From positions 3,224,001 to 3,288,000 of the forward strand of contig NZ_CP081006.1 of assembly GCF_022317005.1 (NCBI RefSeq): a stretch of 64,000 nt of DNA. The letters run 5' to 3'. Every line of letters begins with the position of its first letter. Position 1 is the stretch's first letter. Positions 29,566 through 37,456 of this stretch are shown here, piece after piece. The notes under the pieces were generated by a model. It did no database searches and had not been told where the DNA came from. It saw only the letters and a list, made by a program, of their open reading frames with translations. A program made the translations under genes and the position numbers. Source of the DNA: Mycobacterium sp. IDR2000157661. Lineage in GTDB: Bacteria; Actinomycetota; Actinomycetes; Mycobacteriales; Mycobacteriaceae.

Positions 29566-30360
29566 ATGCCGGAAGGCCACACGCTGCACCGGTTGGCGCG
29601 GCTGCACCAACGACGCTTCGGCCGCGCCCCGGTGCTGGTCTCCAGCCCGCAGGGCCGTTTCCTCGACGGCGCCGCCGCCGTCGACGGCCGCGTGCTCAAG
29701 AAGGCCACCGCGTGGGGTAAGCACCTGTTCCACCACTATGACGGTGGCCGGGTCGTGCACGTGCACCTCGGGTTGTACGGCACCTTCGCCGAGACACCGG
29801 TCCCGATGCCGATGCCCGTCGGCCAAGTGCGGATGCGGATGATCGGCGCCGAGTACGGCACCGACCTGCGTGGCCCGACGGTCTGCGAGGTCATCGACGA
29901 GCCCGAGATCGACGACATCATCGCCCGCCTCGGGCCCGACCCGCTGCGCCGCGACGCCGACGGCTCCCTGGCCTGGGCGCGAATCCGCAAGTCGCGCAGA
30001 GCGATCGGTGCATTGCTGATGGACCAGACGGTGCTCGCCGGCGTCGGCAACGTGTACCGCAACGAGTTGCTGTACCGGCACCGCGTCGATCCGTACCGGG
30101 CCGGCGCCCGCATCGACGGGTCCGAGTTCGATGCGATGTGGACGGATCTGGTCGAGCTGATGAAGGTCGGCTTCCGGCGCGGCAAGATCATCACGATCCG
30201 TCCCGAGGACGATCACGGCCTGCCGTCCTACCGGCCCGGCCGGCCGCGGACTTATGTCTACCGCCGCGCGGGGGAGCCGTGCCGCACCTGTGGGACCGAG
30301 ATCCGGACCGCGGTGCTGGAGGGCCGCAACCTGTTCTGGTGCCCGACCGAGCAGACATAG
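29566..30360 (+). CDS. Fpg/Nei-family DNA glycosylase (Rv2464c-like), zinc finger lacks the last cysteine
   Basis: 264-aa base-excision repair glycosylase/AP lyase. The N-terminal PEGHT gives the catalytic proline and glutamate of Nei enzymes. The helix-two-turn-helix is DQTVLAGVGNVYRNELLY near residues 155-172. The C-terminal zinc finger begins CRTCG and continues to NLFWCP, but it ends WCPTEQT where relatives read WCPxCQ, so the fourth zinc ligand is Glu. It may still fold with three cysteines or be impaired. It is the last gene of the conserved block before the accessory region. Confidence 0.85.
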   Translation: MPEGHTLHRLARLHQRRFGRAPVLVSSPQGRFLDGAAAVDGRVLKKATAWGKHLFHHYDGGRVVHVHLGLYGTFAETPVPMPMPVGQVRMRMIGAEYGTDLRGPTVCEVIDEPEIDDIIARLGPDPLRRDADGSLAWARIRKSRRAIGALLMDQTVLAGVGNVYRNELLYRHRVDPYRAGARIDGSEFDAMWTDLVELMKVGFRRGKIITIRPEDDHGLPSYRPGRPRTYVYRRAGEPCRTCGTEIRTAVLEGRNLFWCPTEQT

Positions 30361-30443
30361 CCGACTACGACGCCGAGACTGAACGTATCGCTGGGATTCG
30401 CCCCGATGCGCCTGCAGGAGTTCAGTTTCGGCGTGCTGTCGGA

Positions 30444-31196
30444 TCAGAATCCGCCGAAGTCGCCGCCGCCGAACGCGCCCCCGAAGTCGCCGCCCCCGTC
30501 CCAGCCGCCGCCGTCAGCACCGACGTCACCGCCCTGATCGAAGCCCTGGTCGGAACCCTGGGCGAAACCCTGCTCGTAACCGGTGCCGTGCATGCCCGCG
30601 AACAACGAGTTGAACAGCAGCACCGAACCCATTCCCCAGGCGCCGGCGACCAGCGCCGGCCTCCACCACGGCTCGGAGTACCACCCTGCCGGGACGGGCC
30701 TGCCGGCGACGCGGCCGCCTGGGTAGTAGTTCGGGGTGCGCTCCGACGGGATAGGCGACGCCTCGATCTCGCGGCCCTCGAAGTCGACGCGGCGCTCCTC
30801 GGTCACCACGCCCGCCGCCCGTTGGCCGGCCAGCGTCTCCAACTCAGGGCCGGGGTCGATGCCCATCGCGAGACGCGCGGCGCGCACGTAGTACAGCCCC
30901 TCGAGTGCGCTTTCCTTCGCCAGCAGCGCCTGCTTGGCGGTGCCGGCCTGCTCGATCTGCGATCCGGCGGCGGTGTAGCGCTCTGAGGCGTCGGCCAGCG
31001 CCTGCTTGGACGCGTCGTCGGTGCCGGTCAGGTTGAACACCTGTCCGCCGAGGCGTTCGATGACGCGACGCGCGTCGGCCTTCGCGTCCTCCAGCGACGC
31101 GGCCTTGCGTCGGTCCGAGGCCTTCATCGCCGCGTACACGAGGACGCCGAGAACGACGACGACCAGCACAACCAGCACGAGCAGCACGGCTTCCAT
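30444..31196 (-). CDS. Membrane-anchored protein with glycine-rich C-terminus (DUF1542-like)
   Basis: 250-aa protein. An N-terminal membrane helix (VLLVLVVLVVVVLGVLVYAA) is followed by a charged helical region (residues 28-110, KADARRVIERLGGQVFNLTG and DASERYTAAGSQIEQAG). A second hydrophobic patch lies near residue 185 (RPALVAGAWGMGSVLLF). The C-terminus is Gln/Gly/Asp/Phe-rich (EQGFAQGSDQGFDQGGD, ending GGDFGGF). The layout resembles actinobacterial proteins annotated as DUF1542, with no known activity. It is convergent with the nei-like gene, 83 bp apart, and starts the accessory region. Confidence 0.65.
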   Translation of the reverse strand: MEAVLLVLVVLVVVVLGVLVYAAMKASDRRKAASLEDAKADARRVIERLGGQVFNLTGTDDASKQALADASERYTAAGSQIEQAGTAKQALLAKESALEGLYYVRAARLAMGIDPGPELETLAGQRAAGVVTEERRVDFEGREIEASPIPSERTPNYYPGGRVAGRPVPAGWYSEPWWRPALVAGAWGMGSVLLFNSLFAGMHGTGYEQGFAQGSDQGFDQGGDVGADGGGWDGGGDFGGAFGGGDFGGF

Positions 31197-31282
31197 GACG
31201 TCCAGCGTACCGACCGAAAACGCCTGTACGCGGGGGTGAGCAGGGCCGGACTCCGCCTACGCGAACGGCCACGCCGCCGCGG

Positions 31283-33271
31283 TCAGATTATTTCGTCGGA
31301 GTCTCGCCGCAGCGCCACCGCGGTCACGTCGTCGCGATCCAGCGACGTGTCGGCACCGGCGCAGAGCGCCTCGATAACGGTCTGCGCCCCACGGCAATCG
31401 GGGCTGCGCAAGCACTCGACAATCGCGCGCTCGAGGTCATCGACCGACCCGCCCCAGAGGTCCATCAAGCCGTCACTCACGAGCAGGATCCCGTCTCCCG
31501 GATGCAGCGTTCCGCGCCGTTCGTGCCACGTGGACTCCAATCCCATCGGCAGGTCTTCGGACGCGAACCGTTCCACGCCGCCGTTGCCACGCAGGATGAA
31601 ATGGAGCCCGTGTCCGGCGTCGGCGAACCGAAACTCGCCGGACACCAGGTTCACGAGCACATAGGTGAGGGTGACGAACGCGCTCGACCGGTGCAGATCG
31701 CTGTCGATGACGCCGGCCGCGTGAGCGACGGCAGTGGACGGGCTGGTCTCCGGCGCGTTGGACCGTAACGCCGCGCGGGTCGCAGCGGCCAGCATGCCGG
31801 CGCCCATGCCCTTACCCATGACGTCGCCGAGGCTGATCACCGCATGCGGCAAACTCAGCCGGATGTCGTAGAAGTCTCCGCCGACCTGTTTCGCCGGCGC
31901 CGAGACCGCCCCGATGTTCCAGCCGGGCGTGGAGGGCAGCCGTCCGGGCAGCAGGGCTCGCTGCACCTCGCCGGCGCGGTCCAGGTCGGCCTGCTCCAGC
32001 CGCCGAACCCGCAGCGCCTCGGTGACGTCCTGGAAGTGCAGTGCATAGACCGGGTGCCCGTCGCGGTCGGCGACGGCGGCGACGCTGACGTCGAGAGTGC
32101 GACCACCACCGGTGGTCAGCATCAGCCGGGTGTTGGCGGCTGCCAGCCCGTCCGTCGTCGCGGTCAGAACATCGGCGGCCGAGCTGCCCAGCAGCTCGTC
32201 GAGTGTGGTGACGCCGTCGCGCAGGCTCGGCAGGATCTGCGCGGCCGAGGCGTTGCACATCTGAATCTGCCAAGCGGTGCCGTTGTGCCGGACCATCAAC
32301 TGCCCGGCGACCGAGGAGTCGAAGTTCGTGCGGAACAGTTCCTCGCTGATGTTGAGCTGCTCGGCGGTGTCCCGTTCCAGGCCCACCATCAGCGACAGCG
32401 AGACCAGGACGGTGACCATGGTCAGCTCGAAAACCTGCAGGATGACGCTGCCCGCCTCGGGCCCGAGTCGGTCGAACGCGAAAATGCCCGTGCCACGAGC
32501 ACTGCCGTATGAGCCGATCGCGGACACCACGAGGAGTTGGATCAGCAGGTGTCGAGTCGTCAGGCGGGTCGCCGCCCAGACGAGAGGCACGAACAGCAAG
32601 AACGACACGGGAAGGATGTCGTTGATCAGGAAGACGAACGCGGTGACCGCAAGCGTTATCGTCACCTGCAGCAGCGTCTCGAACCGGCCGGCCAACGGCG
32701 TTCGTTTGCGCAGCGCCATGAACAACGGGGTGACCAGGAGCATGCCGGCCGCGTGTTTCGGTGCGGCAGACACCAGCCGCGTCCACGCCTCGGCGGAACC
32801 GCTGACCGCCAGCTCCGCGACGGTGGCCAACACATCGAACGCGACCGCTGAGGCAAACGCGGCCACCAGGAACCGTCCGAGGTCCTCGAGCGTCACCAAG
32901 CCCGGTAGTTCGTCGGCCCGGCCGCGAAGGATGACCGTGCCGATCACCATCTCGATGCCGACGGCAACCGACAACGCGATCGCCAACGCCAGCGGCCGGT
33001 CGGCCCAGAGCTGGGCGGGCAGGGTCGTGACGGCGACAGCGGGCGCCAACACCCACAGGTAGCGCCTGGGGAATCGAATACCCAGCCCGAGCGCAATCCC
33101 GGCGGCCGGCCACCACGCACTCTGCAGGTAGGCGGTGGGACGAGTCGCCAGCGACAGCCAGTCGACGAGCAGCACGGCAAGCAGCGAGCCGACGACGAGC
33201 ACAAGTTCCGATGTGCTCAGCCGCAGACGACTCAACGACGACGCAGCCCCATCCCCCGCCACCCGAATCAC
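31283..33271 (-). CDS. MASE1-PAS-PP2C (SpoIIE/RsbU-type) sensor phosphatase
   Basis: 662-aa membrane sensor phosphatase. I choose the GTG at 33271 (VIRVAGDGAASSLSRLRL), preceded by GGTGGA; the longer ORF adds an unlikely Arg/Pro-rich lead. Residues about 15-300 hold roughly eight membrane segments of MASE1 type (SAWWPAAGIALGLGIRFPRR). A PAS-like domain follows near 310-420 (FRTNFDSSVAGQLMVRHNG), then a PP2C domain with GGDFYDI near 464 and SLGDVMGKGMGAGM. Such proteins dephosphorylate anti-anti-sigma factors and switch sigma factor activity; no partner gene is adjacent, so its target is unknown. Divergent from the channel-like gene. Confidence 0.85.
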   Translation of the reverse strand: MIRVAGDGAASSLSRLRLSTSELVLVVGSLLAVLLVDWLSLATRPTAYLQSAWWPAAGIALGLGIRFPRRYLWVLAPAVAVTTLPAQLWADRPLALAIALSVAVGIEMVIGTVILRGRADELPGLVTLEDLGRFLVAAFASAVAFDVLATVAELAVSGSAEAWTRLVSAAPKHAAGMLLVTPLFMALRKRTPLAGRFETLLQVTITLAVTAFVFLINDILPVSFLLFVPLVWAATRLTTRHLLIQLLVVSAIGSYGSARGTGIFAFDRLGPEAGSVILQVFELTMVTVLVSLSLMVGLERDTAEQLNISEELFRTNFDSSVAGQLMVRHNGTAWQIQMCNASAAQILPSLRDGVTTLDELLGSSAADVLTATTDGLAAANTRLMLTTGGGRTLDVSVAAVADRDGHPVYALHFQDVTEALRVRRLEQADLDRAGEVQRALLPGRLPSTPGWNIGAVSAPAKQVGGDFYDIRLSLPHAVISLGDVMGKGMGAGMLAAATRAALRSNAPETSPSTAVAHAAGVIDSDLHRSSAFVTLTYVLVNLVSGEFRFADAGHGLHFILRGNGGVERFASEDLPMGLESTWHERRGTLHPGDGILLVSDGLMDLWGGSVDDLERAIVECLRSPDCRGAQTVIEALCAGADTSLDRDDVTAVALRRDSDEII

Positions 33272-33405
33272 TATTCCACCGTTGGTGTCAATTAACGTGC
33301 GAATCGAGGCTGGCCATCGGTCGCGCTGAACCGGATCCCGCCGCGGCGGCCGTGTCGTCGAGCTCGACCACGTTGGCCGATGCCGTGCGCGGGTACCGAT
33401 AGAGC

Positions 33406-34101
33406 ATGGCGCGCGGCAGCAGGTTGCTCGAAGAGCCACGCTCGGTGCGCGAGCGCTGGGCCGACGAGATCCTGGACCGGTTGTCTCCGATCATGGGCGT
33501 GCTGGGCATCGTGTTCGTGCTGCTGGTGCTCGGCGAGCAACTGGCGCGGCCGGGGCCGCTGTCGGTGGCCATGGCGGTGCTGAGCTGGATGCTGTGGGCG
33601 GTGTTCGCCGTCGAGTTCGTCGCGCGACTGGTGGTCACCCCCGACACCGGCGCGTTCCTGCGGCGCAATTGGTGGCAGATCATTTTTCTGGTGCTGCCGT
33701 TCCTGCGGCTGCTGCGCCTGCTGCGGATCGCACGGCTGACGCGGTCGGGGCGGGTGCTGTCGGGTGCGGTGCGCGGAAGCCGGTCGGCGCAGGCGGTGCT
33801 CGGCAGCAGGCTGGCCGGCCTGGGCTCCGTCGTCGCGATCACCGTGCTGGGCAGTAGCCAGTTGTTGTTCGAGTTCAGCGACTATCCGCGATACGCCGAC
33901 GCCCTGCACGCGGCGGCCCTGGGTGCCATCACGGGTGAACCGCTGCAGAAGGCCGACGGTTTCGCACTTGCGATGGACGTCGTCCTGGCGGTGTTCTCCG
34001 TCGTGGTGTTCGGCGCACTGGCGGGTCTGCTCGGTTCGTTCTTCATCGAGAGCCGCGACAGCGAAAAGCGGGCAGCGGCCGAGTCGCCGGAGCCGGACTG
34101 A
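33406..34101 (+). CDS. Voltage-gated-channel-like membrane protein with non-canonical pore
   Basis: 231-aa membrane protein built like a small voltage-gated K+ channel: several hydrophobic helices (IMGVLGIVFVLLVLGEQLA, VLSWMLWAVFAVEFVARLVV), an S4-like arginine ladder (LRLLRLLRIARLTRSGR) and two later helices flanking a pore loop. In true K+ channels the loop reads TVGYGD; here it reads GAITGEPLQ, so K+ selectivity is doubtful. It could conduct another ion or be a non-conducting sensor. A GGGTAC hexamer 10 bp before the ATG with CGTTG 15 bp further upstream is a weak SigF-like promoter match that would give a near-leaderless mRNA. Confidence 0.7.
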   Translation: MARGSRLLEEPRSVRERWADEILDRLSPIMGVLGIVFVLLVLGEQLARPGPLSVAMAVLSWMLWAVFAVEFVARLVVTPDTGAFLRRNWWQIIFLVLPFLRLLRLLRIARLTRSGRVLSGAVRGSRSAQAVLGSRLAGLGSVVAITVLGSSQLLFEFSDYPRYADALHAAALGAITGEPLQKADGFALAMDVVLAVFSVVVFGALAGLLGSFFIESRDSEKRAAAESPEPD

Positions 34102-34297
34102 ACACATCACCGGCGATCTGTACACCGATGAGGCGTACCTTGATTGCGGCGGACGGCTGATCGTCACCGAGCGCGAGAACCAGCCGATGACGCGCACCCG
34201 CCTCGAAGACGACGGCACCCTGACGTGGGCACGTCGTCAGGACAGTGAAAAGGGGCAGCCCGCCGATGCGATCCCCTTGGGATACCCCAACCGGGTA

Positions 34298-34531
34298 CTA
34301 CCTCGGTGCTGGTGCGAGGGGCGATATGGATGCTCCGGACCCCGACTCGAACTCTGTCGCGGCGGTCGCGCCCCCGTCCGCCAGTCTTGCACCCACCTCG
34401 GTCGAAACGACCAGTGAATACGCCTGGGCGAGTCGAAGTAATTCGGTGTCGCCGGCCTTTCTCGCGTGTTCCCCTATTCCTCTGAGCAGTTCTTCGGCGG
34501 CGTGGTCGGCTAGCTCTCTGAGGTCGGCCAT
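34298..34531 (-). CDS. Small hypothetical protein (77 aa)
   Basis: 77-aa acidic, soluble, probably helical protein (MADLRELADHAAEELLRGIG, then ELLRLAQAYSLVVSTEVGAR). The ATG is preceded by a strong ribosome site, GGAGGGACC, which supports translation. No domain recognised. The C-terminal 20 residues (Ser/Gly/Pro-rich) look disordered. It is convergent with the channel-like gene and divergent from the Asp23 operon. Confidence 0.6.
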   Translation of the reverse strand: MADLRELADHAAEELLRGIGEHARKAGDTELLRLAQAYSLVVSTEVGARLADGGATAATEFESGSGASISPLAPAPR

Positions 34532-34965
34532 GGTCCCTCCTACCGGGCTCGTTGCCGCAACAGTGCGGCGACATCGACGCTACTCGCCGCCGAAGATGAG
34601 GCCGATGTCGCCGATTGGGCGGCGCGATGCGAGGTGCGCTTTCGCGTCGGGGAGGTCGTCCCCGGCGTTGATCTTCTGCTCACGAGCCATGGGAGACGCC
34701 GCGCTTGAAAGGCAAGGCGGACGTGATCAGCGCGGCTCGCATCCGAAAGACGCTGGTGAAAAGAACTAAGGATGCGTTTGGTCCTGAGCGCCGCCGGCAG
34801 CAGAGATAAGCAGAGGTGTCGGGGCATCGATTCGGCTGACACTGTCCACCGCTATTGCACTACGATTGATTGTGATCCACATCACATCATCTGGGCATTT
34901 GTTTCGCCAGCCAGCGAGCGTCAAACCAGACTTCACATCTCGAACGCAAAGGAGCGGGGATAACA
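34532..34965. other. Intergenic region between small ORF and Asp23 operon
   Basis: 434 bp without a convincing gene. On the minus strand an ATG at 34690 opens 36 codons (MAREQKINAGDDLPDAKAHL...) ending at 34580, but it has no ribosome site and no family I know. The right part holds the CRP-type palindrome and the AAGGAGCGGGG ribosome site of the Asp23 operon. Confidence 0.5.
34871..34886. promoter_or_regulatory. CRP/GlxR-type binding site upstream of Asp23 operon
   Basis: TGTGATCCACATCACA is a perfect match to TGTGA-N6-TCACA, the cAMP receptor protein consensus used by mycobacterial CRP (Rv3676) and corynebacterial GlxR. It lies 79 bp before the operon's ATG in a non-coding region. No promoter hexamers were assigned, so activation or repression is not decided. 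Confidence 0.7.
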
Positions 34966-35421
34966 ATGACCAGTGCGCAATCGGAGACCGCAGGCGCGGT
35001 GCCGTCGAGCGAAAACACATTGAGCAGTCCGCAAGGCACGACCACGATCGCCGACACCGTCGTCTCCAAAATCGCCGGCATCGCCGCGCGTGAAGTCAAT
35101 GGCGTCCACGAACTCGGCGGTGGTGGAGCCGCCCGCATGGTCGGGCAACTGCGCGAACGCATCCCGGGCGCCAGCGTCAACCAGGGGCAAGGGGTTTCGG
35201 TGGAGGTCGGCGAACGGCAGACCGCCGTCGACATCGACATCATCGCCGAGTACGGGGTGGCCATTACTGACCTCGCTAGCGGGATACGCCGCAACGTGAT
35301 AGCGGCTCTCGAGCGGATGACGGGGCTCGAAGTCACGGAGGTCAACATCACCGTCCACGATGTGCATCTCGAGGACGAGCGTGACGACGACCGGGACGCC
35401 GCCCCCGCCCGAGTGCAGTAA
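34966..35421 (+). CDS. Asp23/Gls24 family envelope-stress protein (first copy)
   Basis: 151-aa Asp23/Gls24 protein. The family core is clear: GTTTIADTVVSKIAGIAARE, then VNGVHELGGGGAARMVGQL, VSVEVGERQTAVDIDIIAEYG and RRNVIAALERMTGLEVTEVN, with a charged C-terminal tail (EDERDDDRD). In Staphylococcus, Asp23 sits at the membrane through the anchor AmaP and guards against envelope stress (established); a similar role is inferred here because AmaP- and DUF2273-like genes follow. The ATG has AAGGAGCGGGG upstream, and TAATG couples it to the next gene. First gene of a six-gene operon. Confidence 0.88.
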   Translation: MTSAQSETAGAVPSSENTLSSPQGTTTIADTVVSKIAGIAAREVNGVHELGGGGAARMVGQLRERIPGASVNQGQGVSVEVGERQTAVDIDIIAEYGVAITDLASGIRRNVIAALERMTGLEVTEVNITVHDVHLEDERDDDRDAAPARVQ

Positions 35422-35726
35422 TGACGGCCAGCACCTCGGCGCCGAACGAGCCGGCCGACCGCATTGCGGCGGCGGTGCGTGCGGTGCCCGGCGTGGCAGA
35501 CCTGCACCCGGGCATGTTCGGTGAAGTCGGCACGTACCTGCCCGGACGGCGTGTGCCCGGCATTCGCATCGACGACGGCGCGGTACAGGTCCACATCTGC
35601 GTGGTGTTCGGCGTCTCCGCGCGCGACACCGCCGCTGTGGTGCGTTCCGCCGTCGCCGCGCAACTGCCCGAGGCCACCGTCATCGACGTCACCGTCGAAG
35701 ACGTGGTCCGCGAACAGCCGCGGTGA
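35421..35726 (+). CDS. Small Asp23-associated protein
   Basis: 101-aa soluble protein, start overlapping the first Asp23 stop (TAATG). The pattern ADRIAAAVRAVPGVADLHPG, then VQVHICVVFGVSARDTA and VVRSAVAAQLPEATVIDVTV is an Asp23-like alpha/beta repeat in shortened form: the beta strand-helix-strand order is kept, but the N-terminal TTTIADTVV strand is missing. I regard it as a divergent Asp23 relative, found in many actinobacterial Asp23 clusters. Function unknown beyond that context. Confidence 0.75.
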   Translation: MTASTSAPNEPADRIAAAVRAVPGVADLHPGMFGEVGTYLPGRRVPGIRIDDGAVQVHICVVFGVSARDTAAVVRSAVAAQLPEATVIDVTVEDVVREQPR

Positions 35727-35768
35727 CAATTCGATACGAGGCCACCAGCTCTCTTGGAAGGACACAAA

Positions 35769-35948
35769 GTGACCACTAGCACAGTTGGACTGATCGCTGG
35801 CTTGCTACTCGGATTGGCAGCCGCCGCAGGCGGTTTCACCGGCTTCTTGATTGCGCTCGTGCTCGGCGTGATCGGCTACCTCATCGGCGGGCAGCGCGAC
35901 GGCGAATTCGATGTGATGGCGCTGCTGCGGGGTCGCGACCGTGGCTGA
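35769..35948 (+). CDS. Small integral membrane protein (DUF2273-like)
   Basis: 59-aa protein from the GTG at 35769, with GGAAGGA six to seven bases upstream. It is almost entirely one hairpin of two membrane helices (TVGLIAGLLLGLAAAAGG and GFLIALVLGVIGYLIGG), followed by the polar tail QRDGEFDVMALLRGRDRG. DUF2273 proteins of this form accompany Asp23 and AmaP in Gram-positive bacteria and likely help place Asp23 at the membrane. It overlaps the next gene by 8 bp. Confidence 0.8.
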   Translation: MTTSTVGLIAGLLLGLAAAAGGFTGFLIALVLGVIGYLIGGQRDGEFDVMALLRGRDRG

Positions 35949-36312
35949 GCCATCAGGCGCTGATCCCGGCGACCGTGGATCTCTCGTCGTCAAAGACAGG
36001 GTTGCTCAACGCATCGCCGTTCGCGCCGCGCGCGACACCGCGGGCGTGCAGCAGCAGGACGCAACGATGATCAAACTGATCGGACGCGAGCTGCCCAAGG
36101 TGACGGTAATGATCGCGGCGGACAGGGTGCGCGCGGCCGTTGACGTCGCGGTGCCTTGGCCGTGCCCGCTCACAGAAGTCGGGGCGGCGGTGCGGGACAA
36201 CGTCGCCGATGCCCTGCACCGGTTGGCCGGACTGAAGGTCGACGGCGTCGATGTCACCGTGTCGAAGGTGGTCTCGGAAATCGAGACTACGCCCGCCCGG
36301 GTAGTGCAATGA
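35941..36312 (+). CDS. Asp23/Gls24 family protein (second copy)
   Basis: 123-aa Asp23-type protein, GTG start. Core segments are GSLVVKDRVAQRIAVRAARD, KLIGRELPKVTVMIAADRVR, AAVDVAVPWPCPLTEVGAAV and VADALHRLAGLKVDGVDVTV. It is shorter than the first copy and lacks the charged C-terminal tail. Two different Asp23 paralogues in one operon could form a mixed layer at the membrane, which is inference. Its stop overlaps the next ATG (ATGA). Confidence 0.85.
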   Translation: MAEPSGADPGDRGSLVVKDRVAQRIAVRAARDTAGVQQQDATMIKLIGRELPKVTVMIAADRVRAAVDVAVPWPCPLTEVGAAVRDNVADALHRLAGLKVDGVDVTVSKVVSEIETTPARVVQ

Positions 36313-36896
36313 CCAACACCGACCTCGGGCAAGGCGGCGATCACGACCGGTCGACGACGCTACCTGCGCCCGCCCCCGTCCCCGTCGCGCCGGCGGGCGC
36401 GTCCTATCTCGGAGCGCTGTGCGCGATAGGCCTGATCGCCCTCGGCGTAGTCGGCATCCGCGACGGCATCGTCGCGGCCGGCTGGATAGACGGCCGGCTG
36501 TGGACTCGGATGGCGGTCGACTGGATCGACGGGCAGACTTTCCAGAGCTGGATGGTGCCGGTCGGAATCATCACCGCTCTGCTGGGCGTGTTATGCGTGG
36601 TGCTGGCGCTCAAGCCACGCCGTAAGCGCGCGGTGGCGTTGTCCGCACGCTCCAGCGTCTATCTCGAACTCTCCGACGCCGCGCGGGTGGCCGCGATCGC
36701 GGCGCGCTCGGTCCCCGGCGTCGTGGACGCCAATGCTCGCGCGCGTCGCCGTCAGATCACCGTCCGCGCCCGCACAACTGGCGCCGATCCCGCCGAGCAG
36801 CGTACGGCGGTGAGCAGCGCCGTCACTGACGCGCTCGCGCCACTCGCCAAGCCCCCCAGAGTCAAAGTCCGTGTGAACACCGGAGGACGCCGATGA
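36309..36896 (+). CDS. Membrane protein DUF6286-like of Asp23 operon
   Basis: 195-aa protein with a proline-rich N-terminus (LPAPAPVPVAPAGA) and two membrane helices (residues about 37-57, YLGALCAIGLIALGVVGIRD; about 80-100, MVPVGIITALLGVLCVVLAL). A cytosolic alpha/beta domain follows, with SSVYLELSDAARVAAIAARS and VPGVVDANARARRRQITVRA. The latter echoes the Asp23 repeat. Proteins of this plan are standard members of actinobacterial Asp23 clusters. It overlaps its neighbours on both sides by 4 bp, so translation is coupled. Confidence 0.75.
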   Translation: MTNTDLGQGGDHDRSTTLPAPAPVPVAPAGASYLGALCAIGLIALGVVGIRDGIVAAGWIDGRLWTRMAVDWIDGQTFQSWMVPVGIITALLGVLCVVLALKPRRKRAVALSARSSVYLELSDAARVAAIAARSVPGVVDANARARRRQITVRARTTGADPAEQRTAVSSAVTDALAPLAKPPRVKVRVNTGGRR

Positions 36897-37456
36897 GACG
36901 CTTCGTGACCGGTGTCGACCGCCTCGGCGCCTTTGTATTGGGTCTTCTCTTGCTCGCGATCGGCGTCGGATTACTCGCGTGGGCCGTCGTCCACTTCGAC
37001 AATGCCACCGTCTTGACCGCTCCGGGTCTGGCAACCGCAGCCGCATCGGACTGGTGGCCATGGGCCACGGCCGCCGCCGGCGTGGTGTTGGTGCCACTGG
37101 GGATGCGCTGGCTGCTCAGCCGGGGACTCGCCGAACACGCTGGGCCGCTGACGCTGCCCGGAAGCGACCGGACGGGCAGGCTGACCGTCGACCTCGGGTC
37201 GCTGGCGAGCGCCGCCGCCGACCAGCTGAACAGCCATCCGGCAATACGCTCGGCGAAAGGCTCGGCGATCGTCGACCGCGGCGCGCCGAGTATCCAGCTG
37301 AAGGCAACCGCGTTCTCCGCTGAGACACTGGCTTCGGCGGTTCACGCCGCCGATGACGTCGCGACGACGGCGACCGGCATGCTCGGCGACGCTGTAGTCG
37401 TTCGCACTCGACTGCACGTCGACACCAAACGCCGAGCGCAGCGACGCGTCGCCTGA
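36893..37456 (+). CDS. AmaP-like alkaline shock membrane anchor protein
   Basis: 187-aa protein with the AmaP layout: two N-terminal membrane helices (VLGLLLLAIGVGLLAWAVVH and WWPWATAAAGVVLVPLGMRW) and a cytosolic Asp23-like domain (TGRLTVDLGSLASAAADQLN, IVDRGAPSIQLKATAFSAET). AmaP tethers Asp23 to the inner face of the membrane in Staphylococcus; the same job is inferred. It is the last gene of the operon and is followed after 25 bp by a GC hairpin. Confidence 0.78.
   Translation: MRRFVTGVDRLGAFVLGLLLLAIGVGLLAWAVVHFDNATVLTAPGLATAAASDWWPWATAAAGVVLVPLGMRWLLSRGLAEHAGPLTLPGSDRTGRLTVDLGSLASAAADQLNSHPAIRSAKGSAIVDRGAPSIQLKATAFSAETLASAVHAADDVATTATGMLGDAVVVRTRLHVDTKRRAQRRVA

Noticed and set aside
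34580..34690. 36-codon minus-strand ORF
   Set aside because: No ribosome site, no recognisable family; kept only as a note in the intergenic entry.
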